Shown here in pieces: positions 1 to 8,886 of a DNA stretch of 64,000 nucleotides. The first letter of the stretch is position 1. Each line of letters begins with the position of its first letter. Both the position numbers and the translations under genes were made by a program. The stretch spans positions 62,001 through 126,000 of the forward strand of contig NZ_LT670844.1 in NCBI RefSeq assembly GCF_900141755.1, read 5' to 3'. Below the pieces are notes generated by a model. The model had not been told where the DNA came from and ran no database searches. It saw only the letters and a list, made by a program, of their open reading frames with translations. This stretch comes from Bradyrhizobium lablabi. Lineage in GTDB: Bacteria; Pseudomonadota; Alphaproteobacteria; Rhizobiales; Xanthobacteraceae.

Positions 1-2
1 AT

Positions 3-158
3 TACCGGCATTGGCTGGCGACGCTGGAAAGACTGGTCGCCGCCAAGGGCGTGGCTACCCCCGACACCCTGCATCGCTACCGCGATGCCTGGGACCATGC
101 CGCAGACCGCACCCCGCACGGTGCGCCGATCGAATTAAGGCGTGAGGATTTTCGCTAG
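3..158 (+). CDS. Nitrile hydratase accessory/beta-like protein, C-terminal fragment
   Basis: This is the last 51 codons of a gene that enters from the left edge. The readable tail includes HWLATLERLVAAKG, then RDAWDHAADRTPHGAPIELR, and ends in REDFR. That pattern matches the C-terminus of nitrile hydratase beta-type and accessory (activator) proteins, which pack against or load metal into the alpha subunit. Family assignment rests on motif memory; the N-terminus and catalytic partners lie outside the window. Its TAG stop overlaps the stop of the opposite-strand gene through a shared CTAG, so the two genes end tail to tail. A different protein with a related beta-subunit fold cannot be excluded. 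Confidence 0.6.
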   Translation, partial: YRHWLATLERLVAAKGVATPDTLHRYRDAWDHAADRTPHGAPIELRREDFR

Positions 159-721
159 GCCCCAAATAGCTTCCGCATGCGCTCTTCGTTGATGATGAAG
201 CTATTGAACAGGGATACAAACGGGCTGCCATATTGATCCCTGATGATGAGATCGGAGGTCGAAACCGCGCGATGCAGCGTGCCGACCGGATCGGCCAGCT
301 CCGCCAGTCCGAGCTCCGATTTCAACAGCGCCCTCGCCTCCTCCAGTTCGTCGTCGTCGACCGTCCCCAGTTCGAGCACGGTCGCGGCCCGTCGCATTTC
401 GGCGAGGCTGCCGCTGCCGGAAAATTTGAGAAGGTCGTGCCAGTACGGACAGGCCATGACCAGCGCAATGAACTCGTCGAGATCGGCGGCGACGACGCCG
501 GCGGCGCCTTCGGAGGAGATGTACAGCACGCGCGGTGAGCCCGAAACCAGCGCGAACACGCCACCAGCGCCGTTGCGCGCTATTCGCCTGATCCCCTCTA
601 CGCCGTCGACCGAGAACCACACGGGCTCTTTGTCATCGGTTGCAAAGCGCAGTTCGAACGTCCAGCTCAATCGTTCCAGGACTTCCGCATTCGCGGTCAG
701 GGTTTCGGGGCTGAGAGGCAT
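155..721 (-). CDS. Hypothetical protein, possibly SUKH/SMI1-KNR4-like
   Basis: A 188-residue soluble protein with no signal peptide and no membrane segment. Residues 40-95 contain GIRRIARNGAGGVFAL, then RVLYISSEGAAGVVA, then a helix with FIALVMACPYWHDLLKFSG. A Gly-rich loop followed by a beta-strand ending in SSEG and an acidic helix recalls the SMI1/KNR4 (SUKH) fold, whose bacterial members are often immunity proteins. The typical LP motif of that family is not obvious, so this stays a suggestion. No toxin gene is visible next to it. The C-terminal half (about 100-188) is helical and acidic and is not recognised. The stop codon is shared with the preceding convergent gene. Confidence 0.6.
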   Translation of the reverse strand: MPLSPETLTANAEVLERLSWTFELRFATDDKEPVWFSVDGVEGIRRIARNGAGGVFALVSGSPRVLYISSEGAAGVVAADLDEFIALVMACPYWHDLLKFSGSGSLAEMRRAATVLELGTVDDDELEEARALLKSELGLAELADPVGTLHRAVSTSDLIIRDQYGSPFVSLFNSFIINEERMRKLFGA

Positions 722-937
722 CCAGGGTCCATCCTGCTTTTTGTCGAGCTGCGCCCGATCTGTCGCAAGCTGACGGCGTCGGGTTCAATCGCGCGCTCCA
801 CAAAACTTGCCCCCAAGGCTGGCCGGGCATTTGCACACCTGAGACGGCGATATCACAGGCAATCGAGATAAGTTGACCATGGTCCGCCAATACGCTCTTT
901 CGCTTGCGTCCGCAGGAAATTAGACTTGTTACTTGCT

Positions 938-974
938 AGGCAAGTCCTCTTTGCAGGCAAGTCCTCTTTGCAGG
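938..974. repeat. Perfect 17-bp tandem duplication
   Basis: The 17-mer AGGCAAGTCCTCTTTGC occurs twice head to tail at 938-954 and 955-971, followed by the first three bases (AGG) of a third copy. The last AGG also forms the core of the likely ribosome binding site for the small secreted protein starting at 984. The duplication therefore changes the spacing between any promoter and the leader, not the coding sequence. Confidence 0.85.
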
Positions 975-983
975 AACGTCATC

Positions 984-1199
984 ATGAACATCATTCGTCA
1001 CCGTGTTCTGCGACTGGCCGGAATTTGCGCGGTTGCAATCGCAATTCCACAACTCGCGTCAGCGATGGGACCAACGAGCGCCGCGCTAAAAAACCAGCAA
1101 AACGTGCGGGTGGCGTCTGAAAGTACTGTCGCACCCACGACAAAATGCATCCCCTCCGAGGCGACCTGTCCGAGGTTGCACCATCGCTCAAAACACTAG
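984..1199 (+). CDS. Small secreted protein of unknown function
   Basis: A 71-residue product. The ATG at 984 is preferred over an in-frame upstream TTG because AGGAA lies 7 bases before it and because translation from here begins with a clean Sec signal peptide: a basic n-region (RHRVLR), a hydrophobic core and an ALA-like site ending LASA, with predicted cleavage near residue 27. The mature part is about 44 residues, rich in Ser, Thr and basic residues, with two cysteines (KCIPSEATC) that could form a disulfide. No family is recognised. It stands alone, with a 17-bp tandem duplication in its leader. It could still be a non-coding chance ORF. Confidence 0.45.
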   Translation: MNIIRHRVLRLAGICAVAIAIPQLASAMGPTSAALKNQQNVRVASESTVAPTTKCIPSEATCPRLHHRSKH

Positions 1200-1275
1200 C
1201 GCGCGTTTTGTCGCTTGCTCCAGCTAGCGACGGCGTCGCCTTGGATATGCTCTATTAGCCGCGCGCTTGCGGAGT

Positions 1276-2004
1276 TCAGGTCGTGGCGTCAGCATATTGC
1301 TGCCAGCCCCGGGCGCGCAGTACACAGGCTGGGCATTCACCGCAGCCAAACCCCCAATCATGCCGCGCGCCGCGCTCCCCGAGATAGCAGGTGTGGGAGT
1401 GTTCGCGGATCAGGTCCACCAGCCCTGCCCCGCCGAGTTCGGCCGCGAGCCGCCATGTGGCAGCCTTGTCCAGCCACATCAGCGGCGTGTGCAATTCAAA
1501 CTGGGCGTCCATGCCGAGACTGAGCGCGGTCTGCAACGCCCTGATGGTCGCATCGCGGCAATCCGGATAGCCGGAATAATCGGTCTCGCACATGCCGCCG
1601 ATGATGTGACGGATGCCGCGCCGATAGGCGAGCGCGGCCGCGAACGTCAAAAACACCAGATTGCGGCCGGGGACAAAGGTGTTAGGCAGGCCGTCAGCGC
1701 CCATCGCGATCGCGACGTCACGCGTCAACGCAGTGTCGGAGATCTTGGCCAGGGTCGGAATTTCAAGCGTGTGGCTTTCGCCGAGTTTTGACGCCCAATC
1801 CGCGCGCAACGATTTTATTCCGTCCAGCAGCCGGTCGCGGCATTCAAGTTCGACGGCATGACGCTGGCCGTAGTCAAAACCGAGCATCTCGACGCGCGCG
1901 AAACGTTTGAGCGCCCAGGCAAGACAGGTCGTGGAATCCTGCCCGCCGGAGAACAGCACGAGCGCGGTTAAGGAGTTGAGTTGATCGCTCGATTGATCGC
2001 TCAT
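1276..2004 (-). CDS. queC: 7-cyano-7-deazaguanine synthase QueC
   Basis: A 242-residue enzyme that converts 7-carboxy-7-deazaguanine, ammonia and ATP to preQ0, the precursor of queuosine in tRNA. The N-terminal PP-loop ATPase motif SGGQDST lies at residues 19-25. The NTFVPGRN segment and the [14 protein letters not shown] segment are family signatures. The C-terminus carries the zinc-binding cysteine set: a Cys before YLGERG, then CGECPAC near residue 220. Length matches the family (about 230 residues). It is divergent from mazG with about 150 bp between starts. No other queuosine genes are in the window. Confidence 0.95.
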   Translation of the reverse strand: MSDQSSDQLNSLTALVLFSGGQDSTTCLAWALKRFARVEMLGFDYGQRHAVELECRDRLLDGIKSLRADWASKLGESHTLEIPTLAKISDTALTRDVAIAMGADGLPNTFVPGRNLVFLTFAAALAYRRGIRHIIGGMCETDYSGYPDCRDATIRALQTALSLGMDAQFELHTPLMWLDKAATWRLAAELGGAGLVDLIREHSHTCYLGERGARHDWGFGCGECPACVLRARGWQQYADATT

Positions 2005-2151
2005 GGCCTGCCCTTAGCACTCTCGATCCGCAACGCCAATCGGTGGAAAGGGCCACCCTTTGCGCTCGTTTTGCTGGGATGAGCCCGCATCTTGCGGCAT
2101 ACAGGCATGAGCTTCCCCTCGGGGCTTTCGGTGTTCCACTTTCGGTGTTTC

Positions 2152-2967
2152 ATGACCCCTTCCCGCGATATTTCACGCCTGCTCGAGATCATGGCGATGC
2201 TGCGAACGCCCGGCAGCGGCTGTCCGTGGGATATGGAGCAGAATTTTGCAACCATCGCGCCCTACACGATCGAGGAGGCCTATGAGGTCGCTGATGCCAT
2301 CGCCCGCGGCGACCTGCACGATCTCAGGGATGAACTCGGCGATCTCCTGCTGCAGGTGGTGTTTCATGCCCGCATGGCCGAGGAACAGAATGCGTTTTCA
2401 TTCGGCGACGTGGTCGAGGCGATCACGCGAAAGATGATCCGGAGGCATCCGCACGTCTTCGCCGACCAGGATGGACTATTGACGCCCTCGGACGTCAAGG
2501 GCGCCTGGGAGCGGATCAAGGCTGAGGAAAAGGCCGAGCGCGCGGCGGAGCGGCTGGCCGCGGAGGCGTCGCACAAATCGCTGTTGTCGAGCGTGAAGGC
2601 CGGGCAGCCGGCGCTGGCGCAGGCGATGGAATTGCAGCGCAAGGCCTCAACCGTCGGCTTCGACTGGAACGATCCACGCGCCGTGCTGCATAAAATCCGC
2701 GAAGAAGCCGATGAGATCGAGCAAGCCCTCGATCGCGGCGACAGCCAGGAACTGCGCGAGGAAACCGGCGATCTCCTGTTCGCACTGGTCAACCTGGCGC
2801 GGCATATCGGCGCCGACCCCGAAATGGCCTTGCGCGGCACCAACGCAAAGTTCGAACGCCGTTTTGGCTATATTGAACGTGAGCTGCAATCGCAGGGACG
2901 TTCATTGGAAGGCGCGTCGCTCGCCGAGATGGATGCGCTGTGGAACGAGGCGAAGGAGAAGGAGTAA
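2152..2967 (+). CDS. mazG: Nucleoside triphosphate pyrophosphohydrolase MazG
   Basis: A 271-residue house-cleaning enzyme that hydrolyses (d)NTPs to NMP and pyrophosphate. Two MazG-fold repeats are visible: the first has CPWDMEQ then EEAYEVADAI and DELGDLLLQV (about residues 20-75). The second has REEADEIEQAL and REETGDLLFALVNLAR (about residues 180-215), giving the EExxE...ExxD magnesium-binding pattern twice. The ATG at 2152 is chosen because it begins MTPSRDISRLLEIMAML, as in other MazG proteins, and gives the usual length; an upstream ATG at 2092 would add 20 unrelated residues. It faces hflX, with a strong inverted repeat between them. Confidence 0.93.
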   Translation: MTPSRDISRLLEIMAMLRTPGSGCPWDMEQNFATIAPYTIEEAYEVADAIARGDLHDLRDELGDLLLQVVFHARMAEEQNAFSFGDVVEAITRKMIRRHPHVFADQDGLLTPSDVKGAWERIKAEEKAERAAERLAAEASHKSLLSSVKAGQPALAQAMELQRKASTVGFDWNDPRAVLHKIREEADEIEQALDRGDSQELREETGDLLFALVNLARHIGADPEMALRGTNAKFERRFGYIERELQSQGRSLEGASLAEMDALWNEAKEKE

Positions 2968-2979
2968 CTCATCCTCTCC

Positions 2980-3094
2980 GTCGTCCCTGCGAAAGCAGGG
3001 ACCCATACGCCGCGGCCGCGCTTTGGGCACTCGCCGAGACGGCTTCTACAACAACAAACGCCGGTGGTTGGGTCCCTGCTTTCGCAGGGACGAC
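2980..3094. repeat. Intergenic palindromic repeat with 26-bp perfect arms
   Basis: The arm at 2980-3005 (beginning GTCGTCCCTGCGAAAGCAGG) is repeated as an exact reverse complement at 3069-3094. Each arm is itself a small hairpin (CCCTGC...GCAGGG). The element sits between the convergent ends of mazG and hflX, where it can act as a bidirectional transcript end. From memory this motif is a common dispersed element in Bradyrhizobium and Rhodopseudomonas genomes. Confidence 0.85.
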
Positions 3095-3098
3095 GACG

Positions 3099-4475
3099 CT
3101 AGGCGTGCGGTACCGCATCAAAACGGTTGACCACGATGTCGCGCTTGGTCTCGTCGACGCGCACGGTCATGTCAAAGTGGCCGTCGTGAAGCTGCTTATT
3201 GAGCACTTCGGAATTGCGATGCAGCCAGCTGATGCCGGCGCCGTCGGCAGCGTCGATCGTAAGGTCGAGGGTCATGCGCGTAGACGCCAGCCGCGCCTCG
3301 ATGGCTTCGAGCAGCGCCTCGACCCCCTCCCCGGTTTCAGCGGAGACCATGAAACACGGGCGCTCCGCCGGCCGGCGGGCGGCGATATTTTGCAGGTTCT
3401 CGCGCTCTTCGGGCGCGAAGCGATCGATCTTGTTCCAGACTTCGAGGATGCGCTGGCCTGCGTCCGGATCGATGCCGAGCTGGCGCAGCACGGTATCGAC
3501 GTCGCGCTGCTGGGCCTCGGCATCCTCATGCGAGATGTCGCGGACGTGAAGAATGACGTCGGCTTCCAGCACCTCTTCCAGCGTCGCCCGAAACGCCGCG
3601 ACCAGTTGCGTCGGCAGGTTGGAGATGAAGCCGACGGTATCCGAGAGCATCGCCTTGCCGCCATGCGGCAGCTTGAGCGCGCGCAACGTCGGATCAAGCG
3701 TTGCGAACAGCATGTCGGCGGCCTGCACGTCGGCGCGGGTCAGGCGGTTGAACAGCGTCGACTTGCCGGCGTTGGTGTAGCCGACCAGCGCCACCACGCG
3801 ATAAGGCACCCGCTGCCGCCCCGCCCGATGCAGCCGCCGCGTCGCCTGGACCTTTTTGAGCTCGTTCTCGAGGCGGATGATTCGCTCACCGATCAGGCGG
3901 CGGTCCGCCTCGATCTGGGTTTCGCCGGGGCCGCCCATGAAGCCAAAACCGCCGCGCTGGCGCTCCAGATGGGTCCATGACCGCACCAGGCGCGAGCGCT
4001 GATAATTCAGATGCGCAAGCTCAACCTGCAGCGCTCCCTCTTTGGTTTTGGCGCGGCGCCCAAAAATTTCGAGGATCAGGCCGGTGCGATCGAGCACTTT
4101 GGTGTTCCAGGCTTTCTCGAGGTTGCGCTGCTGGATCGGCGACAGCGCGCAATCCATCACCACGAGTTCGATATCGTGCCCGGTAACGAGACCGACGATC
4201 TCCTCGACCTTGCCCTTGCCGAGATAGGTCGCGGGCCGGATCTGGCTGACCGGGGCGATCAGCGCCTCCGCAATCGTCAGGTCGATGGCACGCGCGAGAC
4301 CCACGGCTTCCTCGAGCCTCGCCTCCGAATCGCGGATGGCACGGCTCTCCGTTTGCGCCTCGGGGTCACCGCGGCGCATTCGCAAATAAGGGCCGATGAC
4401 AATCACCCGCCCGGTTTCTCTACCCCCTGCCAGCCGCGGACGGTCGGCATCCCCTTCCAGATGTCGGGGTTCCAA
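3099..4475 (-). CDS. hflX: Ribosome-associated GTPase HflX
   Basis: A 458-residue GTPase that binds the 50S subunit and can split stalled or heat-stressed ribosomes. The N-terminal HflX domain includes PATYLGKGKVEEI and DCALSPIQQRNLEKAWNTKVLDRTGLI without its own nucleotide motif. A basic coiled linker with RGGFGFMGGPGETQIE follows. The G domain starts near residue 225 with G1 GYTNAGKST, G3 DTVGFI and G4 NKID. The start is a TTG; this is normal length for alphaproteobacterial HflX, but a shorter start is possible. It follows hfq by 11 bases on the same strand, the classical hfq-hflX pair, so the two are probably co-transcribed. Confidence 0.94.
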   Translation of the reverse strand: MEPRHLEGDADRPRLAGGRETGRVIVIGPYLRMRRGDPEAQTESRAIRDSEARLEEAVGLARAIDLTIAEALIAPVSQIRPATYLGKGKVEEIVGLVTGHDIELVVMDCALSPIQQRNLEKAWNTKVLDRTGLILEIFGRRAKTKEGALQVELAHLNYQRSRLVRSWTHLERQRGGFGFMGGPGETQIEADRRLIGERIIRLENELKKVQATRRLHRAGRQRVPYRVVALVGYTNAGKSTLFNRLTRADVQAADMLFATLDPTLRALKLPHGGKAMLSDTVGFISNLPTQLVAAFRATLEEVLEADVILHVRDISHEDAEAQQRDVDTVLRQLGIDPDAGQRILEVWNKIDRFAPEERENLQNIAARRPAERPCFMVSAETGEGVEALLEAIEARLASTRMTLDLTIDAADGAGISWLHRNSEVLNKQLHDGHFDMTVRVDETKRDIVVNRFDAVPHA

Positions 4476-4486
4476 TCAGATCACTC

Positions 4487-4735
4487 TCAAGCCGGAGCAT
4501 CCTCGCCGCCCTCGAACAACTGGATCGGAGCGCCCGGCATGATGGTCGAGATCGCATGCTTGTATACAAGCTGCGAGTGACCGTCGCGCCGCAGCAGCAG
4601 GCAGAAATTGTCGAACCAGGTGACAATCCCCTGCAGCTTCACCCCATTGACCAGAAAGATCGTCAGTGGCGTTTTGGTTTTGCGAACGTGATTAAGGAAG
4701 GTGTCCTGTAGATTTTGTGCGCGGTCTGCCGCCAT
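4487..4735 (-). CDS. hfq: RNA chaperone Hfq
   Basis: An 82-residue Sm-like protein that forms a hexameric ring and pairs small RNAs with mRNAs. The Sm1 region ([21 protein letters not shown]) and the Sm2 signature ([11 protein letters not shown]) are intact; proximal-face residues Q9-type and the YKH motif are present. The C-terminal tail is very short and acidic (GGEDAPA), as usual in alphaproteobacteria. In rhizobia Hfq is needed for expression of nitrogen-fixation regulators, and its place just after ntrX fits that link. The 249-bp gap upstream can hold its own promoter. Confidence 0.97.
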   Translation of the reverse strand: MAADRAQNLQDTFLNHVRKTKTPLTIFLVNGVKLQGIVTWFDNFCLLLRRDGHSQLVYKHAISTIMPGAPIQLFEGGEDAPA

Positions 4736-4984
4736 TGTTTTTGTCCCGCTTTGCTTCTTTTTATTGAACCGGCTGCTGCCCTCTTTCGGAACGTCACCCG
4801 GTTGCCCGCATCCCCTGAGATCCCCCTCCGGGCGCGCGGCGGCACGATTAGAGGGCAGGCGCGGTTTTTAGGCAAGCCAGTTCGCGCGGGACCTCGGTCA
4901 AACGAGAGCGCAATTCCCTGCAATAGCCCGGAAAGAGATGAAATTTCTCAAGCAAATGCATGAAACTAATGCGCGGTGCGACAT

Positions 4985-6355
4985 TTAGCCGACGCCGAGC
5001 GCCTTGAGCTTCCGATGGAGCGCCGACCGCTCCATTCCGACGAATTCCGCGGTGCGCGAGATATTGCCGGAGAAGCGGCTGATCTGCGCAATCAGGTAGT
5101 CGCGCTCGAATACCTCCCGCGCCTCGCGCAGCGGTAACCCCATGATGTGCTCACCATTGTTGCTGGTGGGCATCGCCGGCACCATCGAGCCGACATCCTG
5201 CGGCAGCATGTCGGCGGTGATGATGATTTCCGGGCCGCCGCTCGCCAGAATCATGACGCGCTCGACATTGTTGCGAAGCTGGCGGACGTTTCCGGGCCAG
5301 ACATGCGACTGCAAGACCGCCATCGCGTCCTGGCCGATCTGGCGTTTCGGCAAGCCCGTCGCGGCCGATATCTGGTCCATGAAATAGTCGATCAATTCGG
5401 GGATGTCCTCGCGCCGCTCCGACAGCGGCGGCACACGGATCGGAACCACCGACAGCCGATGATAGAGATCTTCGCGGAACCGCCCTTCGGCGATTTCCTC
5501 TTCCAGGTTGCGGGCGGTTGAGGAAATGATGCGGACGTCGACATTGACCTTGGCGGTGCCGCCGGAGCGCTGGAACGTCTGATCGACCAGCACGCGCAGG
5601 ATCTTGTTCTGGGTCTCGCGCGGCATGTCGCCGATTTCATCGATGAAAAGCGTGCCGCCATGGGCTTCTTCCAGCGCACCCGCCTTGCGCTGATGCTCGC
5701 CATTGGACTGTTCGACACCGAACAGCTCGATCTCCATCCGCTCCGGCGTGATCGCCGCGGCGTTGATGACGACAAACGGTCCTTCGGCGCGGCTCGAAGC
5801 GTTATGCAGGGTACGTGCCGCCAGTTCCTTGCCCGCGCCGGAAGGCCCGACGATCAGAATGCGGCTATTGGCCTTGGCGGCCCGCTCGATGGTCTGGCGC
5901 AATTGGTTCATGCAGGCGGAGCGCCCGGTCAAAATGCTCGCCGCGGGGGCGAGCTGCTTGAGCTCCTTCACTTCGCGTTTCAGCCGCGAGGTCTCCAGCG
6001 CCCGCGTCGCCACCAGGATCAGCCGGTCGGATTTGAAGGGCTTTTCGATGAAGTCATAGGCGCCGCGCTTGATGGCCGCGACCGCGGTTTCGATATTGCC
6101 GTGGCCCGAGATCATCACGACCGGCAGATCGGCATGGTCGCGCTTGACCTGTTCCAGCAATTGCAGCCCGTCGAGCTTTGAGCCCTGCAGCCAGATGTCG
6201 AGAAACACCAGATGCGGACGCCGATTGGCGATTTCCGCAAGCGCCGAATCGCTGTCCCGCGCGGTCCGGGTGGTAAAACCCTCATCATCGAGAATGCCCG
6301 CAACCAGATCACGAATATCTGCTTCGTCATCGACGATTAAAATATCATTTGCCAT
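4985..6355 (-). CDS. ntrX: Response regulator NtrX
   Basis: A 456-residue two-component regulator paired with NtrY. The receiver domain (1-120) has the acidic pair DD at 9-10, phospho-acceptor Asp at about 53 in FLDIWLQG, and Lys in EKPFK. A central AAA+ domain (about 140-380) has Walker A GPSGAGKE and Walker B GGTLFIDEIGDMP. The C-terminal FIS-type helix-turn-helix ends in GMERSALHRKLKALG. The sigma-54 contact loop GAFTGA found in NtrC is absent; the equivalent place reads VEQSNGEHQRKAG and is two residues shorter. From published work on other alphaproteobacteria, NtrX proteins commonly lack this loop and act on sigma-70 promoters. It starts 17 bases after the ntrY stop, so the pair is co-transcribed. 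Confidence 0.95.
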   Translation of the reverse strand: MANDILIVDDEADIRDLVAGILDDEGFTTRTARDSDSALAEIANRRPHLVFLDIWLQGSKLDGLQLLEQVKRDHADLPVVMISGHGNIETAVAAIKRGAYDFIEKPFKSDRLILVATRALETSRLKREVKELKQLAPAASILTGRSACMNQLRQTIERAAKANSRILIVGPSGAGKELAARTLHNASSRAEGPFVVINAAAITPERMEIELFGVEQSNGEHQRKAGALEEAHGGTLFIDEIGDMPRETQNKILRVLVDQTFQRSGGTAKVNVDVRIISSTARNLEEEIAEGRFREDLYHRLSVVPIRVPPLSERREDIPELIDYFMDQISAATGLPKRQIGQDAMAVLQSHVWPGNVRQLRNNVERVMILASGGPEIIITADMLPQDVGSMVPAMPTSNNGEHIMGLPLREAREVFERDYLIAQISRFSGNISRTAEFVGMERSALHRKLKALGVG

Positions 6356-6372
6356 GGGTCGCGCCTGTCTTG

Positions 6373-8700
6373 TCAGCTGCCTGTTGCGGCTTCGATTTTT
6401 GTTTGATCGTTAGTCGTGTCAGCCGGCTCTGTGGTTTCGGATGCCGGCGGTTTTGTTTCGGGAGCGGGCTCCTTCACGTCGGGCTTGGGTGCATGACCCG
6501 AGATCGCGAACCGCAGCCGCATCCAGGCCCCCCGCGCGCCCGGACGGATGTCCGCGGCATCGTTGAGTTCGATCCGCCCGCCATGGTCCTCGAGCACCCG
6601 GCCGACGATCGCGAGCCCCAGGCCGGTGCCCTTTTCCCGTGTCGTGACATAGGGTTCGAGCAGACGCGCCCGGGCAACCTTCGGCAGGCCGATGCCGTTA
6701 TCGATGACGTCGATCACAATGTCATCGTTCTCGCGCGCGGCGATGACATCAATACGACCCTTGCCCAACTCATCCGCCGGAACAGATTCAATGGCTTCGG
6801 CGGCGTTCTTGATGATGTTGGTCAGCGCCTGCGAAATCAGCCGGCGGTCGAACTGCGCCCGCATCGGCTCTTCCTTGATCTCGGCCTCGATATCGATGTC
6901 GGGGTGGCCGACCCGCATCAGGAACACCGCCTGGCGCACGGTATCGGCGACGTCCTCGCCTTCGATCACGGGCTTGGGCATCCGCGCGAAGCGCGAGAAT
7001 TCATCGACCATCCGCCTGATGTCGTCGACCTGCCGGACGATGGTGTCGGTGCATTGTTCGAACACCGCCTTGTCCTCGGTGATCGCCTTGCCGAACTTGC
7101 GGCGGATGCGCTCGGCCGAAAGCTGGATCGGCGTCAGCGGATTCTTGATTTCGTGCGCGATGCGGCGGGCGACGTCGGCCCAGGCCGAGGTGCGCTGGGC
7201 GGAGACCAGTTCGGTGATGTCGTCGAGCGTGATGATGTAGCTGTCGCGCGACTGGCTGGTCTGTTCGGCGCTGACGCGGACCGAAAGATTGCGCTCGCGG
7301 CCGTCGCGGGTGATGGTGATCTGGCCCTGCACCAGGCGCTGGGTGCCCTCCCGCGCCGTTTTCATCATGTCGTCGAGCTCCGGCAGCACGTCCGACAGCG
7401 GGTGCCCCAGCGTCTCCGATTCCGCGTGCCCGATCAGCTTTTCGGCGGAGCGGTTGAGGATGCCGACGCTGCCGGAGGCATCGACGCCGATGATGCCGGC
7501 GCTCGCCGAGGACAACACCGCCTCGATGAAGCGGCGGCGGCTGTCGATCAGTTCGCTGGCATTGACGAGCTCGTCGCGCTGGGTGCGCAGCTCCTGCGTC
7601 ATCTTGTTGAAGGTCTCGCCGAGCTGCGCAAGATCGCCTTTCGAGCCGTGGACCGGCACCTGCACATGCAGATCGCCGGTCGAGACGATATTGGCGGCGC
7701 CCATCAGCCGCCGGATCGGAGCGACCAGCCAGTTGGCGAAATTCAATCCGATCAGGATGGAGGCCATCAGGATGGTCAGCGCGATCACGGCGAACATCAG
7801 TGCGAAATTCACCTGAATGCCGAGCCGGCGCGATTCCAGCTCGGCATATTCAGCCGCACTCGCCTCGGTTTGACTGAGTTGCGCGACAACGCCGGGATCG
7901 AGCGGACGCGCCACGTAAATGAAGATATCGTTGAATGCCCGTAGCCGGATTACGGCAGCGACATAGTTTTCTTCGGGAATGACCGAGATCTCGGGCTGGG
8001 TTTCGTTGACATTGCTCAGGAGTTCCGACGGCGGCGGCGCGAAGGTCAGTTGCACGCCGGTTTGCGCCGACTCCAGAATATTGCGATCCTTGTCGATGAG
8101 CATGGCGCTCGGCAGGTTGCGCGAGACGGCGCTTGTGGTCAGTAGCTCGCGAAAGGTTTGGCGATCCTGGTCGTACAAGGGCCGGGCATGGGCGATATCG
8201 TTGGCCATTCCCAGAATGTCGCCGCTGATGAGCTGCGCATGTTCGTTGGTATAGGCGCGGGCAATGCTCACGGAGTTCTGGATCACCTCGCGCGTCGGAC
8301 CGGAAAACAGCCGGTCCAGGCCGCGATCGAGGGTCACATTGGCGACGATCGCCACCAGCACGGCCGGCAACACCGCGATCACGGAAAACAGGCTGACGAT
8401 CTGGATGTGCAGCCGCGCCGCCGCCCGGCCCCGCCGCCGCGCCTGCATCACCTGCCAGACTTCGCGGATGATGATGCCGACCAAGACCAGGATGGTCGCG
8501 CCGTTGATCATCATGAAGGAAACGACGACTTCGCGGGTTGGTGCGACCGGCGTCAGGCCCGTAAGCACGACAAAGGTCAGAAGGCCCGATAGCAGCGCTA
8601 GCCCGACCGCGAACGGCGCCAGCCACCGCCAAAGGGGCGAGCCCCTGGATTCGGCGATCGACGGATCGAGCGATGCGGCCGTGGTGTCTGCGCTGGTCAT
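6373..8700 (-). CDS. ntrY: Nitrogen/redox sensor histidine kinase NtrY
   Basis: A 775-residue membrane kinase. Hydrophobic segments near the N-terminus (FAVGLALLSGLLTFVVL, MMINGATILVLVGIII, and FSVIAVLPAVLVAIVAN) precede a periplasmic domain of about 180 residues. A fourth segment (LMFAVIALTILMASILIGL) leads into HAMP, a PAS domain, HisKA with phosphorylatable His in [20 protein letters not shown], and a HATPase with DNGIGLPK and GTGLGLAI. The C-terminal tail is rich in Pro, Thr and Glu. The ATG at 8700 (MTSADTTAA) is preferred over an in-frame TTG at 8754, which would add 18 residues. NtrY phosphorylates NtrX, encoded next. Confidence 0.93.
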   Translation of the reverse strand: MTSADTTAASLDPSIAESRGSPLWRWLAPFAVGLALLSGLLTFVVLTGLTPVAPTREVVVSFMMINGATILVLVGIIIREVWQVMQARRRGRAAARLHIQIVSLFSVIAVLPAVLVAIVANVTLDRGLDRLFSGPTREVIQNSVSIARAYTNEHAQLISGDILGMANDIAHARPLYDQDRQTFRELLTTSAVSRNLPSAMLIDKDRNILESAQTGVQLTFAPPPSELLSNVNETQPEISVIPEENYVAAVIRLRAFNDIFIYVARPLDPGVVAQLSQTEASAAEYAELESRRLGIQVNFALMFAVIALTILMASILIGLNFANWLVAPIRRLMGAANIVSTGDLHVQVPVHGSKGDLAQLGETFNKMTQELRTQRDELVNASELIDSRRRFIEAVLSSASAGIIGVDASGSVGILNRSAEKLIGHAESETLGHPLSDVLPELDDMMKTAREGTQRLVQGQITITRDGRERNLSVRVSAEQTSQSRDSYIITLDDITELVSAQRTSAWADVARRIAHEIKNPLTPIQLSAERIRRKFGKAITEDKAVFEQCTDTIVRQVDDIRRMVDEFSRFARMPKPVIEGEDVADTVRQAVFLMRVGHPDIDIEAEIKEEPMRAQFDRRLISQALTNIIKNAAEAIESVPADELGKGRIDVIAARENDDIVIDVIDNGIGLPKVARARLLEPYVTTREKGTGLGLAIVGRVLEDHGGRIELNDAADIRPGARGAWMRLRFAISGHAPKPDVKEPAPETKPPASETTEPADTTNDQTKIEAATGS

Positions 8701-8886
8701 TCCGGCAAAAGGGGTGAGCTGAAGGCCTTCCGCCCGCCGGACCAACGCCGGCAACGGACTGATGCATTCATATCACAATGTTGCCAAATTGCGACAATTC
8801 CGCGGCGCGTCGTGCTACCAAAACGCGCACTCCCCAGGCTTTCTGCCTGTCGAGCCGGTATGAATGCGTTCCGGCTTCAAGAACCG

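Noticed and set aside
6349..7944. A 531-codon open frame opposite ntrY
   Set aside because: Antisense to a clearly recognised kinase; composition and lack of start signals mark it as a shadow.
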